64,000 nucleotides of DNA from Candidatus Aalborgicola lynettensis (GCA_016719405.1 JADJZE010000021.1:682001-746000), one strand, 5' to 3'; shown: positions 20,625 through 28,994, numbered from the stretch's first letter. Notes: generated by a model not told the origin, from the sequence alone. Numbers and translations: made by a program.

Positions 20625-20896
20625 GCCGGGCGTGTGCGTTGGCGGGCTGCAGCGAGTTTGCCCTCCAGCCTGGCAAGAACCACATCGGCGGCAACGGCAT
20701 TGCCAGCCGCCAGGGTGTCTTGAATGGCTGTGATTCCGCGGCGCACAAATTCGGACTGCATGCGCCGCCGCGCCACCTCATTGCGTACCGCAGTTTCCAC
20801 CAGCGCTGCCAGACTTTCCTCTCCAACCAGTGATTCCTCAATTTCTTTGCGAAAGTTGGGGTCAATGCGTACGGGGGGAATGGTGGCGGTTTTCAT
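20621..20896 (-). CDS. Antitoxin partner of the ParE toxin (ribbon-helix-helix type)
   Basis: 91 aa from the ATG at 20896. MKTATIPPVRIDPNFRKEIEESL followed by EESLAALVETAVRNEVARRR resembles CopG/ParD-like arc repressors, with a helical tail for toxin binding. First gene of the pair. A palindromic site lies 12 bp upstream. Confidence 0.8.
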   Translation of the reverse strand: MKTATIPPVRIDPNFRKEIEESLVGEESLAALVETAVRNEVARRRMQSEFVRRGITAIQDTLAAGNAVAADVVLARLEGKLAAARQRTRPA

Positions 20897-20907
20897 GGCC
20901 TGAATCG

Positions 20908-20928
20908 TATCGCAAATGTAATTCGATA
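20908..20928. promoter_or_regulatory. Probable operator of the ParE antitoxin operon
   Basis: TATCG-11-CGATA inverted repeat directly upstream of the antitoxin start, placed as an autorepressor site would be. Confidence 0.5.
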
Positions 20929-21029
20929 GCGCACGGCGGCCAAAAAATGCGGTGGCAATGGGGTGGCGACATACCCTGTCGCCCACGGGGCCTAAATTTC
21001 GCTTCCTGTCCATCCTCAGGAGAACCGCC

Positions 21030-21323
21030 ATGCCCCGCAAACCCGTAGAAACCCCGTCCATCATCCGCCAGGGCGACGTGCTGCTCGTCCCCATTTCGGC
21101 CATTCCACCCGGTTGCACCGATGTTGCGCTGGAGGGTGGGGGCATCGTGCTCATGCATGGCGAAGTGACCGGCCATGCCCACGCCATTGCCCAGCGGCAG
21201 CCCTCAGCCCCACCGCGCCACCGGCCCAGCGCTGGAGTCCGACGTGGAAGACCTCTACGCATGGCACGGCATTGTGGTGGCACCGCACGTAGTCACCCAC
21301 CCCGAGCGCATCACGCTGGGTGA
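21030..21323 (+). pseudogene. Truncated small conserved protein (5' part)
   Basis: Begins MPRKPVETPSIIRQGDVLL and continues VALEGGGIVLMHGEVTGHAHAI, a start typical of ~100-aa proteins I recall encoded upstream of DUF6745 proteins. After HAHAI (about 21188) the frame turns into unrelated Arg/Pro-rich sequence, because the DNA joins part of the following gene in another frame. A good Shine-Dalgarno (caggaga) precedes the ATG. Confidence 0.6.
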
Positions 21324-21693
21324 AATCTCCGCCACGCCCAACGCCGAGGTGCGCCGCGTGCTCATCGAGCGCTACGGCTACGAGCGCTACTTGCACGATG
21401 CCGGCTTGCGCCTGGTGGACTCCTGTGCTGCCAACCATTCGCTAACCGGCTTGCGCAGTGCCCGCCTGTACCACGACGAGGAAAACGACTTGTTTCTGCT
21501 GGATATGCGCAACAGCACACCCGAGCCCGATGGTTCTGTCAGGCGCTACGTCTTGTCCGTGGACGGCGATGCCTACAACGGCCGCGCGGGCCGCGAATGC
21601 CTGGCCGCCATGGCCAGCACCTGGCGTACACCGTCGGACTACGCCCTGTATTTTGAAACGCCGGAGCACTACCGGCCCCTTGCTGAATCTTGA
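21175..21693 (+). pseudogene. DUF6745-like protein, 3' part only
   Basis: The recognisable part starts near LESDVEDLYAWHGIVV and includes ITLGEISATPNAEVRRVLIERYG, DMRNSTPEPDGSVRRYVLSV and a C-terminal DYALYFETPEHYRPLAES, which match the end of DUF6745 (leucine-rich-repeat-like) proteins. The N-terminal two thirds are missing and the first codons belong to the small upstream gene read in another frame, so this is a deletion scar. It may still be translated. Confidence 0.6.
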
Positions 21694-21705
21694 AAGGATA
21701 TTGCC

Positions 21706-22470
21706 ATGCACACCACCACTACCATCGCCTCATTCTCCACCAATCGCCCCGCCACCTACGACGAAATGGAGCGCGCCCACCATGCACTCATGGCATTCAC
21801 GGGTCTGGTCAACGAACGCAATAGCAATGCGCTCAAACGCGAAATGGCGCTGGTCAAAAAAGGCCTTGCAGACGCAAACAGCCCACAGCGCCCCCTGGTG
21901 GTGCGCGACTTTTTTGGCGCCATCGACAGCCCCGCAGAATTCTTGCTCGTTGCGCCCGGCAGTTACGACGTGCCTGCAGAATTTTTCCGGCAGAACAAAC
22001 ACCGCTGCATCATCGGCCTGCCGTGGCAAAAGGCCGCCCACCCCACACTGCGCATCGAGGGCCTGCCGTGGCAAAAAAGCGGCTCCATGCATGCCCAAAA
22101 CAGCGGGCCGGAAACCGTGCCCCACGTTGTCGATGCATCCAACCTGCGTTTGGCCAACTTGCAGCTTGATGCTGCTGTCCCCACCGTGCTGGAAATAGAT
22201 GACCTGGAAATCGCTGGCGGTTTCCTCACCGGCCTGCACCAGCACGTGCAGTACAGCGCGAACATTGAGGTGCTGGACAGCCTGGGCGACCAACTCTGCA
22301 TTGGCCGCGATTGGGCGCGTGCCGCCTACGGGCCGCAGTGCAGCGTGCGGCACCAGGGCATCAAACTGCTGGAAGACGGCTACATGGGCATCATGGCCGG
22401 GGTGGATGGCATCTTCAAACCGCTGGTAGACGTGGCGGGGCGGATTGACCGTATGCTGGGGTGGAAGTAA
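21706..22470 (+). CDS. Unrecognised 254-aa protein with an internal duplication
   Basis: I do not recognise a family. Soluble, no signal peptide or membrane segment. It contains GLPWQKAAHPTLRIEGLPWQK: a 17-bp direct repeat (22015 and 22060, 45 bp apart) gives two GLPWQK units. Starts 12 bp after the DUF6745 remnant with a gaaagga ribosome site, so once part of the same operon. Confidence 0.6.
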   Translation: MHTTTTIASFSTNRPATYDEMERAHHALMAFTGLVNERNSNALKREMALVKKGLADANSPQRPLVVRDFFGAIDSPAEFLLVAPGSYDVPAEFFRQNKHRCIIGLPWQKAAHPTLRIEGLPWQKSGSMHAQNSGPETVPHVVDASNLRLANLQLDAAVPTVLEIDDLEIAGGFLTGLHQHVQYSANIEVLDSLGDQLCIGRDWARAAYGPQCSVRHQGIKLLEDGYMGIMAGVDGIFKPLVDVAGRIDRMLGWK

Positions 22471-22538
22471 GGAAGGGTGCGCCAGCATCCGAAAAGCGGG
22501 CAGTAATTGTGCTTTGTTCCATTATTTCGAATGATATT

Positions 22539-22575
22539 TTCCGAAATTTACGCAAATAAATTCCGGAATTTACGC
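22539..22575. promoter_or_regulatory. Two direct 15-bp repeats before the DUF4143 ATPase gene
   Basis: ttccgaaatttacgc (22539) and ttccggaatttacgc (22561), 22 bp apart, i.e. two helical turns, in a locally AT-rich patch just before the ATG. Likely a regulator site or part of the promoter. Confidence 0.5.
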
Positions 22576-22579
22576 TACG

Positions 22580-23827
22580 ATGAAGCGCATGACAGAGCAG
22601 CTACTTTACCCGCGCCGAATCCGGTCACGTATTGCCGAAGCCATGGAAGACACGCCAGTGGTCTTGCTGGCGGGGCCACGTCAGGCCGGTAAAACAACAT
22701 TGGTTCGACAGATTTCCGGCACCGGGGCACGCTATCTGACGCTGGACGACGAGCTTACTTTCATGTCCGCACGGGACGACCCCGTTGGCCTGATCCGCAG
22801 TTTGGACCGCGCCGTCATAGACGAAATACAGCGGGCTCCGGCTTTGTTGCTCGCCATCAAGAAAAGCGTTGACGAAGACCGGCGCGCGGGGCGTTTTTTG
22901 CTGACGGGTTCGGCCAATTTGATGGCCCTGCCAACGGTCGCAGACTCCTTGGCCGGGCGCATGGAAACCTTGCTGCTCCTACCGTTGTCACAAAGCGAAA
23001 TCGAGGGGCAGTCTGCCAATTGGCTCGACAGCGTGTTCTCAGGGCGGATTCCACAGCCGGGCACGAAAGCCCTGGGAAGCAACTTGATCGAGCGGGTGTT
23101 GCGCGGCGGTTACCCCGAAGCCATTTCCAGGCCCACGCCAAGGCGGCGTATCGCCTGGGCGCGGCAATACATCGACGCCCTCATCCAGCGCGATGTGCGC
23201 GACGTTGCCAGCATTGAGAAGCTGGATCAACTGCCGCGCTTTTTGCGCGCCCTGGCACAAACGGCAGGGCAAATGTGCAACTACACCCAGTTGGGTGGCG
23301 AAGTGGGTCTGGACAGCAAAACCGCCGCAAAGTACATCGGTGTGCTGGAGCAGATGTACCTGCTCAGGCGGGTGGACGTTTGGGCCCGAAACAGACTCAG
23401 CCGAGTCGTCAAAACACCCAAGTTGCAGTTCATAGACTCCGGCTTGCTGGCAACACTGCTGGAGCTGAGCGCAGAAGAGGTTCTGCAGAGCCGCACCCGG
23501 TTTGGCAACGTGCTGGAATCGTTTGTTTATGGCGAACTGCTCAAAGCGACGACCACCGCCGCAGGGGACTACTCGCTGATGTACTACCGCGATGCAGACA
23601 AAGTTGAGGTTGATGTGGTCATTGAAAACGCAGCGGGGCAATTGGTCGGCGTTGAAGTCAAAGCCTCTGCCACGGTCAAGGGTAGCGATCTACAGGGGTT
23701 AAAAAAACTAGCGACCTTGGCCGGCAGCCAATTCCAGATGGGAATGTTGCTGTACGACGGAGACGAAACCCTGCCACTGGGTGAAAAACTCTGGGCTGCT
23801 CCGCTTGCTTCGCTTTGGGGTATGTAG
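22580..23827 (+). CDS. AAA ATPase with DUF4143 domain
   Basis: 415 aa. N-terminal AAA_14 domain with Walker A GPRQAGKTT, Walker B-like DRAVIDEIQRAP and sensor GRFLLTGSANLM; C-terminal DUF4143 domain ending in the PD-(D/E)xK-like VDVVIENAAGQLVGVEVKAS. This widespread family is common in mobile and defence-rich regions; a nuclease role is suggested by the EVK motif but unproven. Stands alone. An ATG at 22589 (MTEQ) is an alternative start. Confidence 0.85.
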   Translation: MKRMTEQLLYPRRIRSRIAEAMEDTPVVLLAGPRQAGKTTLVRQISGTGARYLTLDDELTFMSARDDPVGLIRSLDRAVIDEIQRAPALLLAIKKSVDEDRRAGRFLLTGSANLMALPTVADSLAGRMETLLLLPLSQSEIEGQSANWLDSVFSGRIPQPGTKALGSNLIERVLRGGYPEAISRPTPRRRIAWARQYIDALIQRDVRDVASIEKLDQLPRFLRALAQTAGQMCNYTQLGGEVGLDSKTAAKYIGVLEQMYLLRRVDVWARNRLSRVVKTPKLQFIDSGLLATLLELSAEEVLQSRTRFGNVLESFVYGELLKATTTAAGDYSLMYYRDADKVEVDVVIENAAGQLVGVEVKASATVKGSDLQGLKKLATLAGSQFQMGMLLYDGDETLPLGEKLWAAPLASLWGM

Positions 23828-23943
23828 GTGTCATGGTTGCTCACTCATGCCACAGGCTTGAGATCGCAAAATTAGAGCACTGAAGGAATTCCAGCCTCCC
23901 GCAATTTTGAATTCTGCAAGTCCTTCTGCGGTTAGTCGTTTTT

Positions 23944-25287
23944 TTACGCTGGTAACAATTCGATTGCCTCAGTTATTCTTCCATTTTCCAATTTCACCGC
24001 CATGCAAATTGGCTTATTAAACGCCTGATATTGTTCGGAAACGAAATTTATGTGAGTAGCTATGCCACTTAGATTCTCTAAAAATACCTGCTTAGCGTCA
24101 TTTCCTTTTTTGTGAATATTTGCTCTCTGAATTTGAATATCACTATCGTTTTTAAATTTTGAGTCAACCTTTTCTAACCGATTTCTTAATTTATCAACAC
24201 CGCTTTCAGCAAGACCTACAATGTCTCCTGCAATTGAGTTAACTATCGCTCGTTGTCGATTGTTCTTAAGTGCATCATCTTCAGGGAAAGCCGATAACAC
24301 CTGCCAGCAAGCGGCTCGTGTACGTGCTGCTAGAGCATATTGTTTACAGCTTTCATGCCAGCTGTTAACTTTCTCGTCAATGGTGGCGAACGTTTTAGAC
24401 GTTCCGAACGTATCAACATCTTTAACGCTTTCTATTTCTTCCACAGTGGAGCGCAGTTCCATGTGTAGGTGATTTTGTACCTCAATCAATTTTCGCTCAA
24501 TACTTTCCAACTCCATCCGAACTGCCGCAGGAAACTCACCGCTCATTACGGTTGGATAAGCTTGGTCTTGCAGATAAGACAAGGCACCAGTGATAACCGA
24601 CTCGCGTTCAGTTTTTAGAAAATTTCTTATTTCATTCAAGCAGTCTTTGATTACACGCAGTTCATCCTTCATGTCGGATAAATGCTTTTGCGCAACTATT
24701 ACTGATGCAATTGACCATAAAACAGCCACATTGCCAAGTCGATTCAAGGCAACGGGCGATTTTAGCTTCATCTCTATGATTTTGCCATCAGCGCCTTGCA
24801 CAATCGGCCGTAAGGCATCGCCAGTTCTTGCAGCCGCAAGTGGACCGTTGACTATTACTTCCATGTAATTCCCGGAAGCAATTGCAGCGTGCGTCAACAG
24901 ACTTGGTGCAGCTTGCAATACTCCCTGAATTTGAATAAGCTTAGATGTATTTATATCGATTGAGCGACGCTTACTTCGCCTGAGCCGACCTTGGTCAAGT
25001 TCGCCAATGCTAAGTATTGGCTTATTATCAGGTGTGCAGTAGAAAAGTTTCTTTGGCTCAAGCCTTTCGATTTGCGAGCTTTTCTTGCTGGTAGTTGTCT
25101 GGTAATGACTATCTTCAATGGCGGGCAAAGGCTTATGTGATATCAAATCACGAATATCGTTGAGTTTTTTTGTGTTTTTTTCAATATCTGCTTTATTGCG
25201 AATGACGAGCATACATGCCATACAAGAAGCAAGTGCGGACACCGCGCCAAATACTATCATTAGATAAAACAACATTTGTTCGTTCAT
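23944..25287 (-). CDS. Unrecognised membrane-anchored coiled-coil protein (AT-rich island)
   Basis: 447 aa; I cannot name a family. An N-terminal membrane helix (about residues 5-27, LFYLMIVFGAVSALASCMACMLV) is followed by a charged linker, a central hydrophobic patch (NVAVLWSIASVIVAQ, about residues 187-201), then long charged helices (ELRVIKDCLNEIRNFLKTERES, VRMELESIERKLIEVQNHLHME) predicted to coil. Base composition is clearly AT-richer than the flanks, pointing to transfer. Two small genes lie upstream on the same strand. Confidence 0.65.
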   Translation of the reverse strand: MNEQMLFYLMIVFGAVSALASCMACMLVIRNKADIEKNTKKLNDIRDLISHKPLPAIEDSHYQTTTSKKSSQIERLEPKKLFYCTPDNKPILSIGELDQGRLRRSKRRSIDINTSKLIQIQGVLQAAPSLLTHAAIASGNYMEVIVNGPLAAARTGDALRPIVQGADGKIIEMKLKSPVALNRLGNVAVLWSIASVIVAQKHLSDMKDELRVIKDCLNEIRNFLKTERESVITGALSYLQDQAYPTVMSGEFPAAVRMELESIERKLIEVQNHLHMELRSTVEEIESVKDVDTFGTSKTFATIDEKVNSWHESCKQYALAARTRAACWQVLSAFPEDDALKNNRQRAIVNSIAGDIVGLAESGVDKLRNRLEKVDSKFKNDSDIQIQRANIHKKGNDAKQVFLENLSGIATHINFVSEQYQAFNKPICMAVKLENGRITEAIELLPA

Positions 25288-25452
25288 TTTACATCCATCT
25301 TTGCGATTTTAATCTGAATTCGTTATCTAGCGAATAGCGTCTATCTCTCGCGCTGCGATGCTGAAACGATCCATAGCATCTTTCGCGGCAGATAAACGCT
25401 AATCGTGAGCGATAGTGTTAAACCGCTTTGAGTGGCTCGCAATTTTGAAAAT

Positions 25453-25469
25453 CCCCGGCTTTGCCGGGG
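25453..25469. terminator. Hairpin between the small genes and the 447-aa gene
   Basis: CCCCGGC-TTT-GCCGGGG. On the plus strand it is followed by a T-rich ggttgtttttt; on the minus strand by attttc. It may separate transcription of the two small genes from that of the 447-aa gene. Confidence 0.55.
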
Positions 25470-25489
25470 AGGTTGTTTTTTCTGCATCA

Positions 25490-25696
25490 CTAAGACTGTG
25501 AGCCATAACCCCTTTCTTTGAGAACCTTAGTGGCAGCAAATTTTTGCGCAATGTTGCCGGATTTTAATTTTCTTTTCAAAAAATCGTCATCTTCGTTGCG
25601 ATATTCTTCTGCTAAAGCATTAGCTTCAGCCTGTGTTTTTTCCATGTTAGCGACAGCTCCCTTGGCAAGGCCGCCCACAGTTTCCCAAAATCCCAT
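25490..25696 (-). CDS. Small 68-aa hypothetical protein (AT-rich island)
   Basis: Starts MGFWETVGGLAKGAVANMEK, a glycine-containing amphipathic N-terminus, then charged residues and FLKRKLKSGNIAQKFAATKVLKERGYG. I recall similar short proteins ending in VLKERGY as conserved hypotheticals but can give no function. Ribosome site aggagaga precedes the ATG. Shares its AT-rich composition with its neighbours. Confidence 0.65.
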   Translation of the reverse strand: MGFWETVGGLAKGAVANMEKTQAEANALAEEYRNEDDDFLKRKLKSGNIAQKFAATKVLKERGYGSQS

Positions 25697-25705
25697 TTCT
25701 CTCTC

Positions 25706-25855
25706 CTATACTTTTTTGATGGAAATTATTTTTGAAACAGGGATGCCTATTTTTGAAGCCGCTGCGGCATTACTAAGAGAAGACATACCTACAGAAATTT
25801 CAATCTCAACAGGATTGCCATCCTTGTCGGTGTATTTCACTTTGAACTTAAACAT
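25706..25855 (-). CDS. Small 49-aa hypothetical protein (AT-rich island)
   Basis: MFKFKVKYTDKDGNPVEIEISVG, then SNAAAASKIGIPVSKIISIKKV. The ATG at 25855 is preceded by GGAG at a proper distance; an upstream in-frame ATG (25909) lacks this. Compact beta-beta-alpha-beta look. Nine bases separate it from the 68-aa gene, so the two are co-transcribed. Function unknown. Confidence 0.6.
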   Translation of the reverse strand: MFKFKVKYTDKDGNPVEIEISVGMSSLSNAAAASKIGIPVSKIISIKKV

Positions 25856-25972
25856 TTCGATCTCCGCCGCGCCAGATTGAAAAAAAGTTAGGGGATGGGC
25901 GCTGGACATCTTGGCCTAACTAATGCGTGGTGATCGTATTTCATTGCGAGCCAACAGCCCGCAAGTGGCTGT

Positions 25973-26242
25973 CTACCCATCCATCGACTCCCGAATATTT
26001 GATTTTTTTCCACCCCAAAAGTAATCCACCACCCCCGCCACCAGCAAGCCGGTACCCACCACGGCGGCGATCAGCAGGGCCCAGCCGTCATTCTGGCGGC
26101 CCAATATCCACAAGGCTAGGTGGTAGATACCCCAGTACCACAGCGCCGCCAGCACAAATGCGGTAGTCATGGCAGTGTGGTAGGCAACCGTGCCGACCAA
26201 CAGAAGTAAAAACCCTGCCAAGGCGACTATTGCGGCAATCAT
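25973..26242 (-). CDS. Small inner-membrane protein
   Basis: 89 aa with three predicted membrane helices (about residues 2-20, 24-46 and 55-75) and a short charged tail. No recognised family. It starts 27 bp downstream of the WYL regulator gene on the same strand, so it may belong to that operon. Confidence 0.6.
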   Translation of the reverse strand: MIAAIVALAGFLLLLVGTVAYHTAMTTAFVLAALWYWGIYHLALWILGRQNDGWALLIAAVVGTGLLVAGVVDYFWGGKKSNIRESMDG

Positions 26243-26269
26243 GTTTTGTCCTTCGTCTGGGTGCTTGGA

Positions 26270-27181
26270 TTAGCGCTGTTCCACGTACTGCAGCAGTTCA
26301 CGCTCCAGCTTGGTTTGCAGGCCTTCGGGGCTGATGATGCGGATGTGGGGCAACCACTGGCGCACGGTGCGGAAAATCTGGTCTTCGTGCGCCACGCGGC
26401 AAGACACGATGAGCCCGCCGTCTTCCATCTCTTTGCTTATTTCCTGCTGGGGTACGTGCTTGCGGCGGCGAAAGTAGGTGGCGGCCAGCCCGGTGACTTT
26501 CAGCACGATTTCCTGCTTTTTTTCTTTGAGCCAAACGTCGTCTTCCTGCTGCAGGGTGCGCTCCACCTCAGGGTCAGGGGTGAAGTGGCTGTTTTGCAGC
26601 TGCAGCCGGTCCATTTTGACCAGCGTGAATGATTTGAGCGCGCCGCTGTCTTTGGCGGCCAGGTACCAAATGCCGTCGTGGTTGACCAGTTTGTAGGGGT
26701 GTACGCCCTGGTAGGTTTTGGTGCCGTCGGGCTTGTCGTAGCTGTAGTCAATGGCCTGGCGCTGGCGTATGGCGTCTTCCAGCTGCTGGAAGAGGATGGT
26801 TTTGCTGGCATTGAGCGGCTCATATTCCGCGCCTTTGACCAGCCAGGTGGTTTGGGTGCGGGTCTGGAACAGTTCGGCATAGAACCGGTCGTTCAGTGTG
26901 GGAAAGAGGCCACGCACGCCAGCCAGTGCTGCAAACTGGTTCATGTCTTCGGTAGTGAGGCGGCCCAGGTGGCGGGTGGGGAGGCTATAGCGGCCATCCA
27001 CCTTTTCCAGCCCCAGAAACCCAAAGCGGTCGTTGAGGTCGCGCTGGATGGTGCGGATGTTGGTGCCCAGCTCGTCGGCCAGCTCGCGAGGGCAGAGCTT
27101 TTTGCCGTCATTGAGCTTGCGCAATATGGCTACCAGGCGCAGGGCCAGTGTTTCACGTTCGTTGCTGTTGCGGTGTGGCAT
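26270..27181 (-). CDS. WYL-domain transcriptional regulator
   Basis: 303 aa from the ATG at 27181. N-terminal DeoR-like winged helix (LRKLNDGKKLCPRELADELGTNIRTIQRDLN) and a WYL domain that includes the eponymous GIWYLAAKD and a following KMDRLQL segment, then a C-terminal extension. WYL regulators sense ligands such as nucleotides or single-stranded DNA and often control defence or DNA-damage genes. A large perfect palindrome sits 35 bp upstream of the start. It lies among TA modules. Confidence 0.88.
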   Translation of the reverse strand: MPHRNSNERETLALRLVAILRKLNDGKKLCPRELADELGTNIRTIQRDLNDRFGFLGLEKVDGRYSLPTRHLGRLTTEDMNQFAALAGVRGLFPTLNDRFYAELFQTRTQTTWLVKGAEYEPLNASKTILFQQLEDAIRQRQAIDYSYDKPDGTKTYQGVHPYKLVNHDGIWYLAAKDSGALKSFTLVKMDRLQLQNSHFTPDPEVERTLQQEDDVWLKEKKQEIVLKVTGLAATYFRRRKHVPQQEISKEMEDGGLIVSCRVAHEDQIFRTVRQWLPHIRIISPEGLQTKLERELLQYVEQR

Positions 27182-27215
27182 GGTGGGGTGGTGGGCTGGG
27201 GTTGGGGGTGATTGT

Positions 27216-27254
27216 TGCGCCCCACAGCGACAGGTGTTGTCGCTGTGGGGCGCA
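27216..27254. promoter_or_regulatory. 17-bp perfect inverted repeat upstream of the WYL regulator
   Basis: TGCGCCCCACAGCGACA, five-base spacer, then its exact complement. It lies about 35-73 bp upstream of the regulator start codon, where promoter and operator sequences belong. No T-tract follows, so a terminator is less likely. A partial gcgccccat echo lies at about 27281. Confidence 0.7.
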
Positions 27255-27323
27255 GGGGCAAACGCCATTAGCATGGCGCCCCATTCAGACCACCGTGTTT
27301 GGCAGTGTGGTGCTTTGATCCCG

Positions 27324-27875
27324 TCAAAGGCTTTGTCTGAGGTCAATGTTGCAGCAAAAAAGCGAAGCGTTTGGCCTGGCTGTATGGATCGCTTGGCGGG
27401 CCTTTTGCGCAGAGTGAATGATCTGCAATTTCTCCGCATTGCGAAGAAACATCTCTGTGCTGATGAGAATGCACGACTTGGGCAGGCCCGCGCGATTTTC
27501 AAAAAACCAGCTGTCTTCGAACAACACCATGGGCAGGATGGGCTCGTTGAGAGCGTGGATTTGAATCAAGTGGCTCTGGATGGATAGTTCGCCCAAATCC
27601 CTGGGCTGATTGAAGTTTGGATTGCCTTGTCGACTGCTTTCCAGTTGCGCGCCGACCTGTGTCGGAACAACCCGGATATGCCGGGCATGGCGGTTGTAGA
27701 ACTGAAGAAGGCGCTGGGCCTCGGGTGAGCATCCCGCAAGGCACCCCTTGTCAATCGTCTCTTGCTTGACGACATCAGTGATCCTTAACGGAAATCTCTC
27801 CAATATTCCCAACAAATCGCCTGCAGCCAAAGAATAGAGGGGGCCAGAGTCTGGAATAACGACCGTTGGGGTCAT
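27324..27875 (-). CDS. PIN-like domain toxin
   Basis: 183 aa. Opens VVIPDSGPLYSLAAGDLLGIL, the first acidic motif of PIN-type RNases, followed by a TDVVKQETIDK element; a candidate late acidic site lies around ISTEMFLRNAEKL. Larger than classic VapC (about 130 aa). Overlaps its presumed antitoxin by four bases. Assignment rests on the N-terminal motif and context. Confidence 0.65.
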   Translation of the reverse strand: MTPTVVIPDSGPLYSLAAGDLLGILERFPLRITDVVKQETIDKGCLAGCSPEAQRLLQFYNRHARHIRVVPTQVGAQLESSRQGNPNFNQPRDLGELSIQSHLIQIHALNEPILPMVLFEDSWFFENRAGLPKSCILISTEMFLRNAEKLQIIHSAQKARQAIHTARPNASLFCCNIDLRQSL

Positions 27876-28285
27876 TGGGCAGCCTTGGCCCGCTTCTTCT
27901 TTTCGCTGCTAGAGCGGCTGGGCATGGGCAGCATGCAAGACCGCATGGCATCCAACGTCGCTTCGGCCTGTGTCTTTACAAAGTGATTCGTTTGTCCGCC
28001 AAGAGTGATGGGGATATTGTTCTGCCGCATTAGCGCGAGGACATGGCCACCATCGACAAGGCCCAATTCCCGCGCGGCATCAGCAATGCAGAGCTTTCCG
28101 GTGGAGACCTCCAGCAAGGTTGTCAGGGGGCCGCCAACGGGCATGGGGTCGGAGCTTGCTCTGCCAAGGGATGCAAAGTAGGTGGTAACCAGCTTGTTGA
28201 GCGAAATCCGGTGCCTTGCTGCAAACGCTGGGGCGTTAGCCAGCACATCGCTGTCCATCTCAAAGTTGATTTTGGCGGTCGTCAT
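27872..28285 (-). CDS. Antitoxin partner of the PIN-like toxin
   Basis: 137 aa from the ATG at 28285 (GGAGAG seven bases upstream). N-terminal MTTAKINFEMDSDVLANAPAFAARHRISLNKLV looks like a ribbon-helix-helix repressor; the middle (TGKLCIADAARELGLVDGGHVLALMRQNNIPI) has a UPF0175-like or HTH flavour; the tail is basic. First gene of an ATGA-coupled pair. A palindrome lies 16 bp upstream. Confidence 0.65.
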   Translation of the reverse strand: MTTAKINFEMDSDVLANAPAFAARHRISLNKLVTTYFASLGRASSDPMPVGGPLTTLLEVSTGKLCIADAARELGLVDGGHVLALMRQNNIPITLGGQTNHFVKTQAEATLDAMRSCMLPMPSRSSSEKKKRAKAAQ

Positions 28286-28300
28286 TGAACTCTCCATTAA

Positions 28301-28318
28301 TACCCAAAATTATGGGTA
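28301..28318. promoter_or_regulatory. Probable operator TACCCA-6-TGGGTA
   Basis: Perfect 6-bp palindrome in AT-rich sequence directly upstream of the antitoxin gene at 28285, consistent with autorepression. Confidence 0.6.
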
Positions 28319-28437
28319 CTAGATGGGCGATGTCAAGGCAAAAGCCACGCAGGGGCGGGAAAATCCAAAAAGACCAAGGTGCTGTGGACAGGCTGCAGCG
28401 GCCTTCTGCATTTTCCAGGGCCATGTATCCAAAGTAG

Positions 28438-28638
28438 TTATTGCGTGAAAGCCGCGCGAATTTTTTCAAGCAATGATGCAGGGCGATTCTGGGTGGTTTC
28501 TTCCAGGTCGGTATGACCACACCGGGGGCACGTGTCTACCCGATCGCCGGGCATGAGCGCATCGCTGCGCGGCTGTATGGTTTTGGACCACTGGCATTTC
28601 GGGCAGTGGTAGGTGATGGGGCGGGGGCGAATGGGCAT
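28438..28638 (-). CDS. Small zinc-ribbon protein
   Basis: 66 aa from the ATG at 28638 (gggaaa ribosome site). Two CxxC knuckles, CPKC near residue 13 and CPRCGH near residue 39, predict one bound zinc. A helical tail follows (SLLEKIRAAFTQ). Function unknown; rubredoxin-like or RNA-binding roles are possible. Confidence 0.65.
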   Translation of the reverse strand: MPIRPRPITYHCPKCQWSKTIQPRSDALMPGDRVDTCPRCGHTDLEETTQNRPASLLEKIRAAFTQ

Positions 28639-28730
28639 GGTATTTCCCGTTGTGCTGGTGCAAGAGCCGCATTGTGCGGGCGTTGCCCGACAGGGTGTGT
28701 CGTCCCCTTGTTGATGGGTATGTACATTCG

Positions 28731-28861
28731 CTACATTTTTCTTAGCTGCTTGCGCACGTCCGGCGTGCGGAAATGGCATATTTGACCCATAACTTTTGGC
28801 CTTGTTCAGGCGCCCGGTAAGGGTAATCCCGGTTGCCAGTGGGGCCGCAGCGGGCCACATA
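28731..28861 (+). repeat. Interspersed palindromic repeat, copy 5 (forward), with extended arm
   Basis: Core ttagctgcttgcgcacgtcc and gtgcggaaatggcatatttg, then the arm shared with copy 4 (ggtaagggtaatcccggttg and gcgggccacat). The gap 28639-29055 holds this repeat and the promoter of the following TA operon; nothing else is evident. Confidence 0.82.
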
Positions 28862-28994
28862 GACCGTGCCCACCTCGCCGACAGCACCATCAACAACAAC
28901 ACCGGTAGCTACGTGCGCCATGCCCGAGCTGGCCCCTGTACTGCATACGCGTGGGCGCCATGCGAAGATGTTCGCACTTTTTGCATAGTAATTT

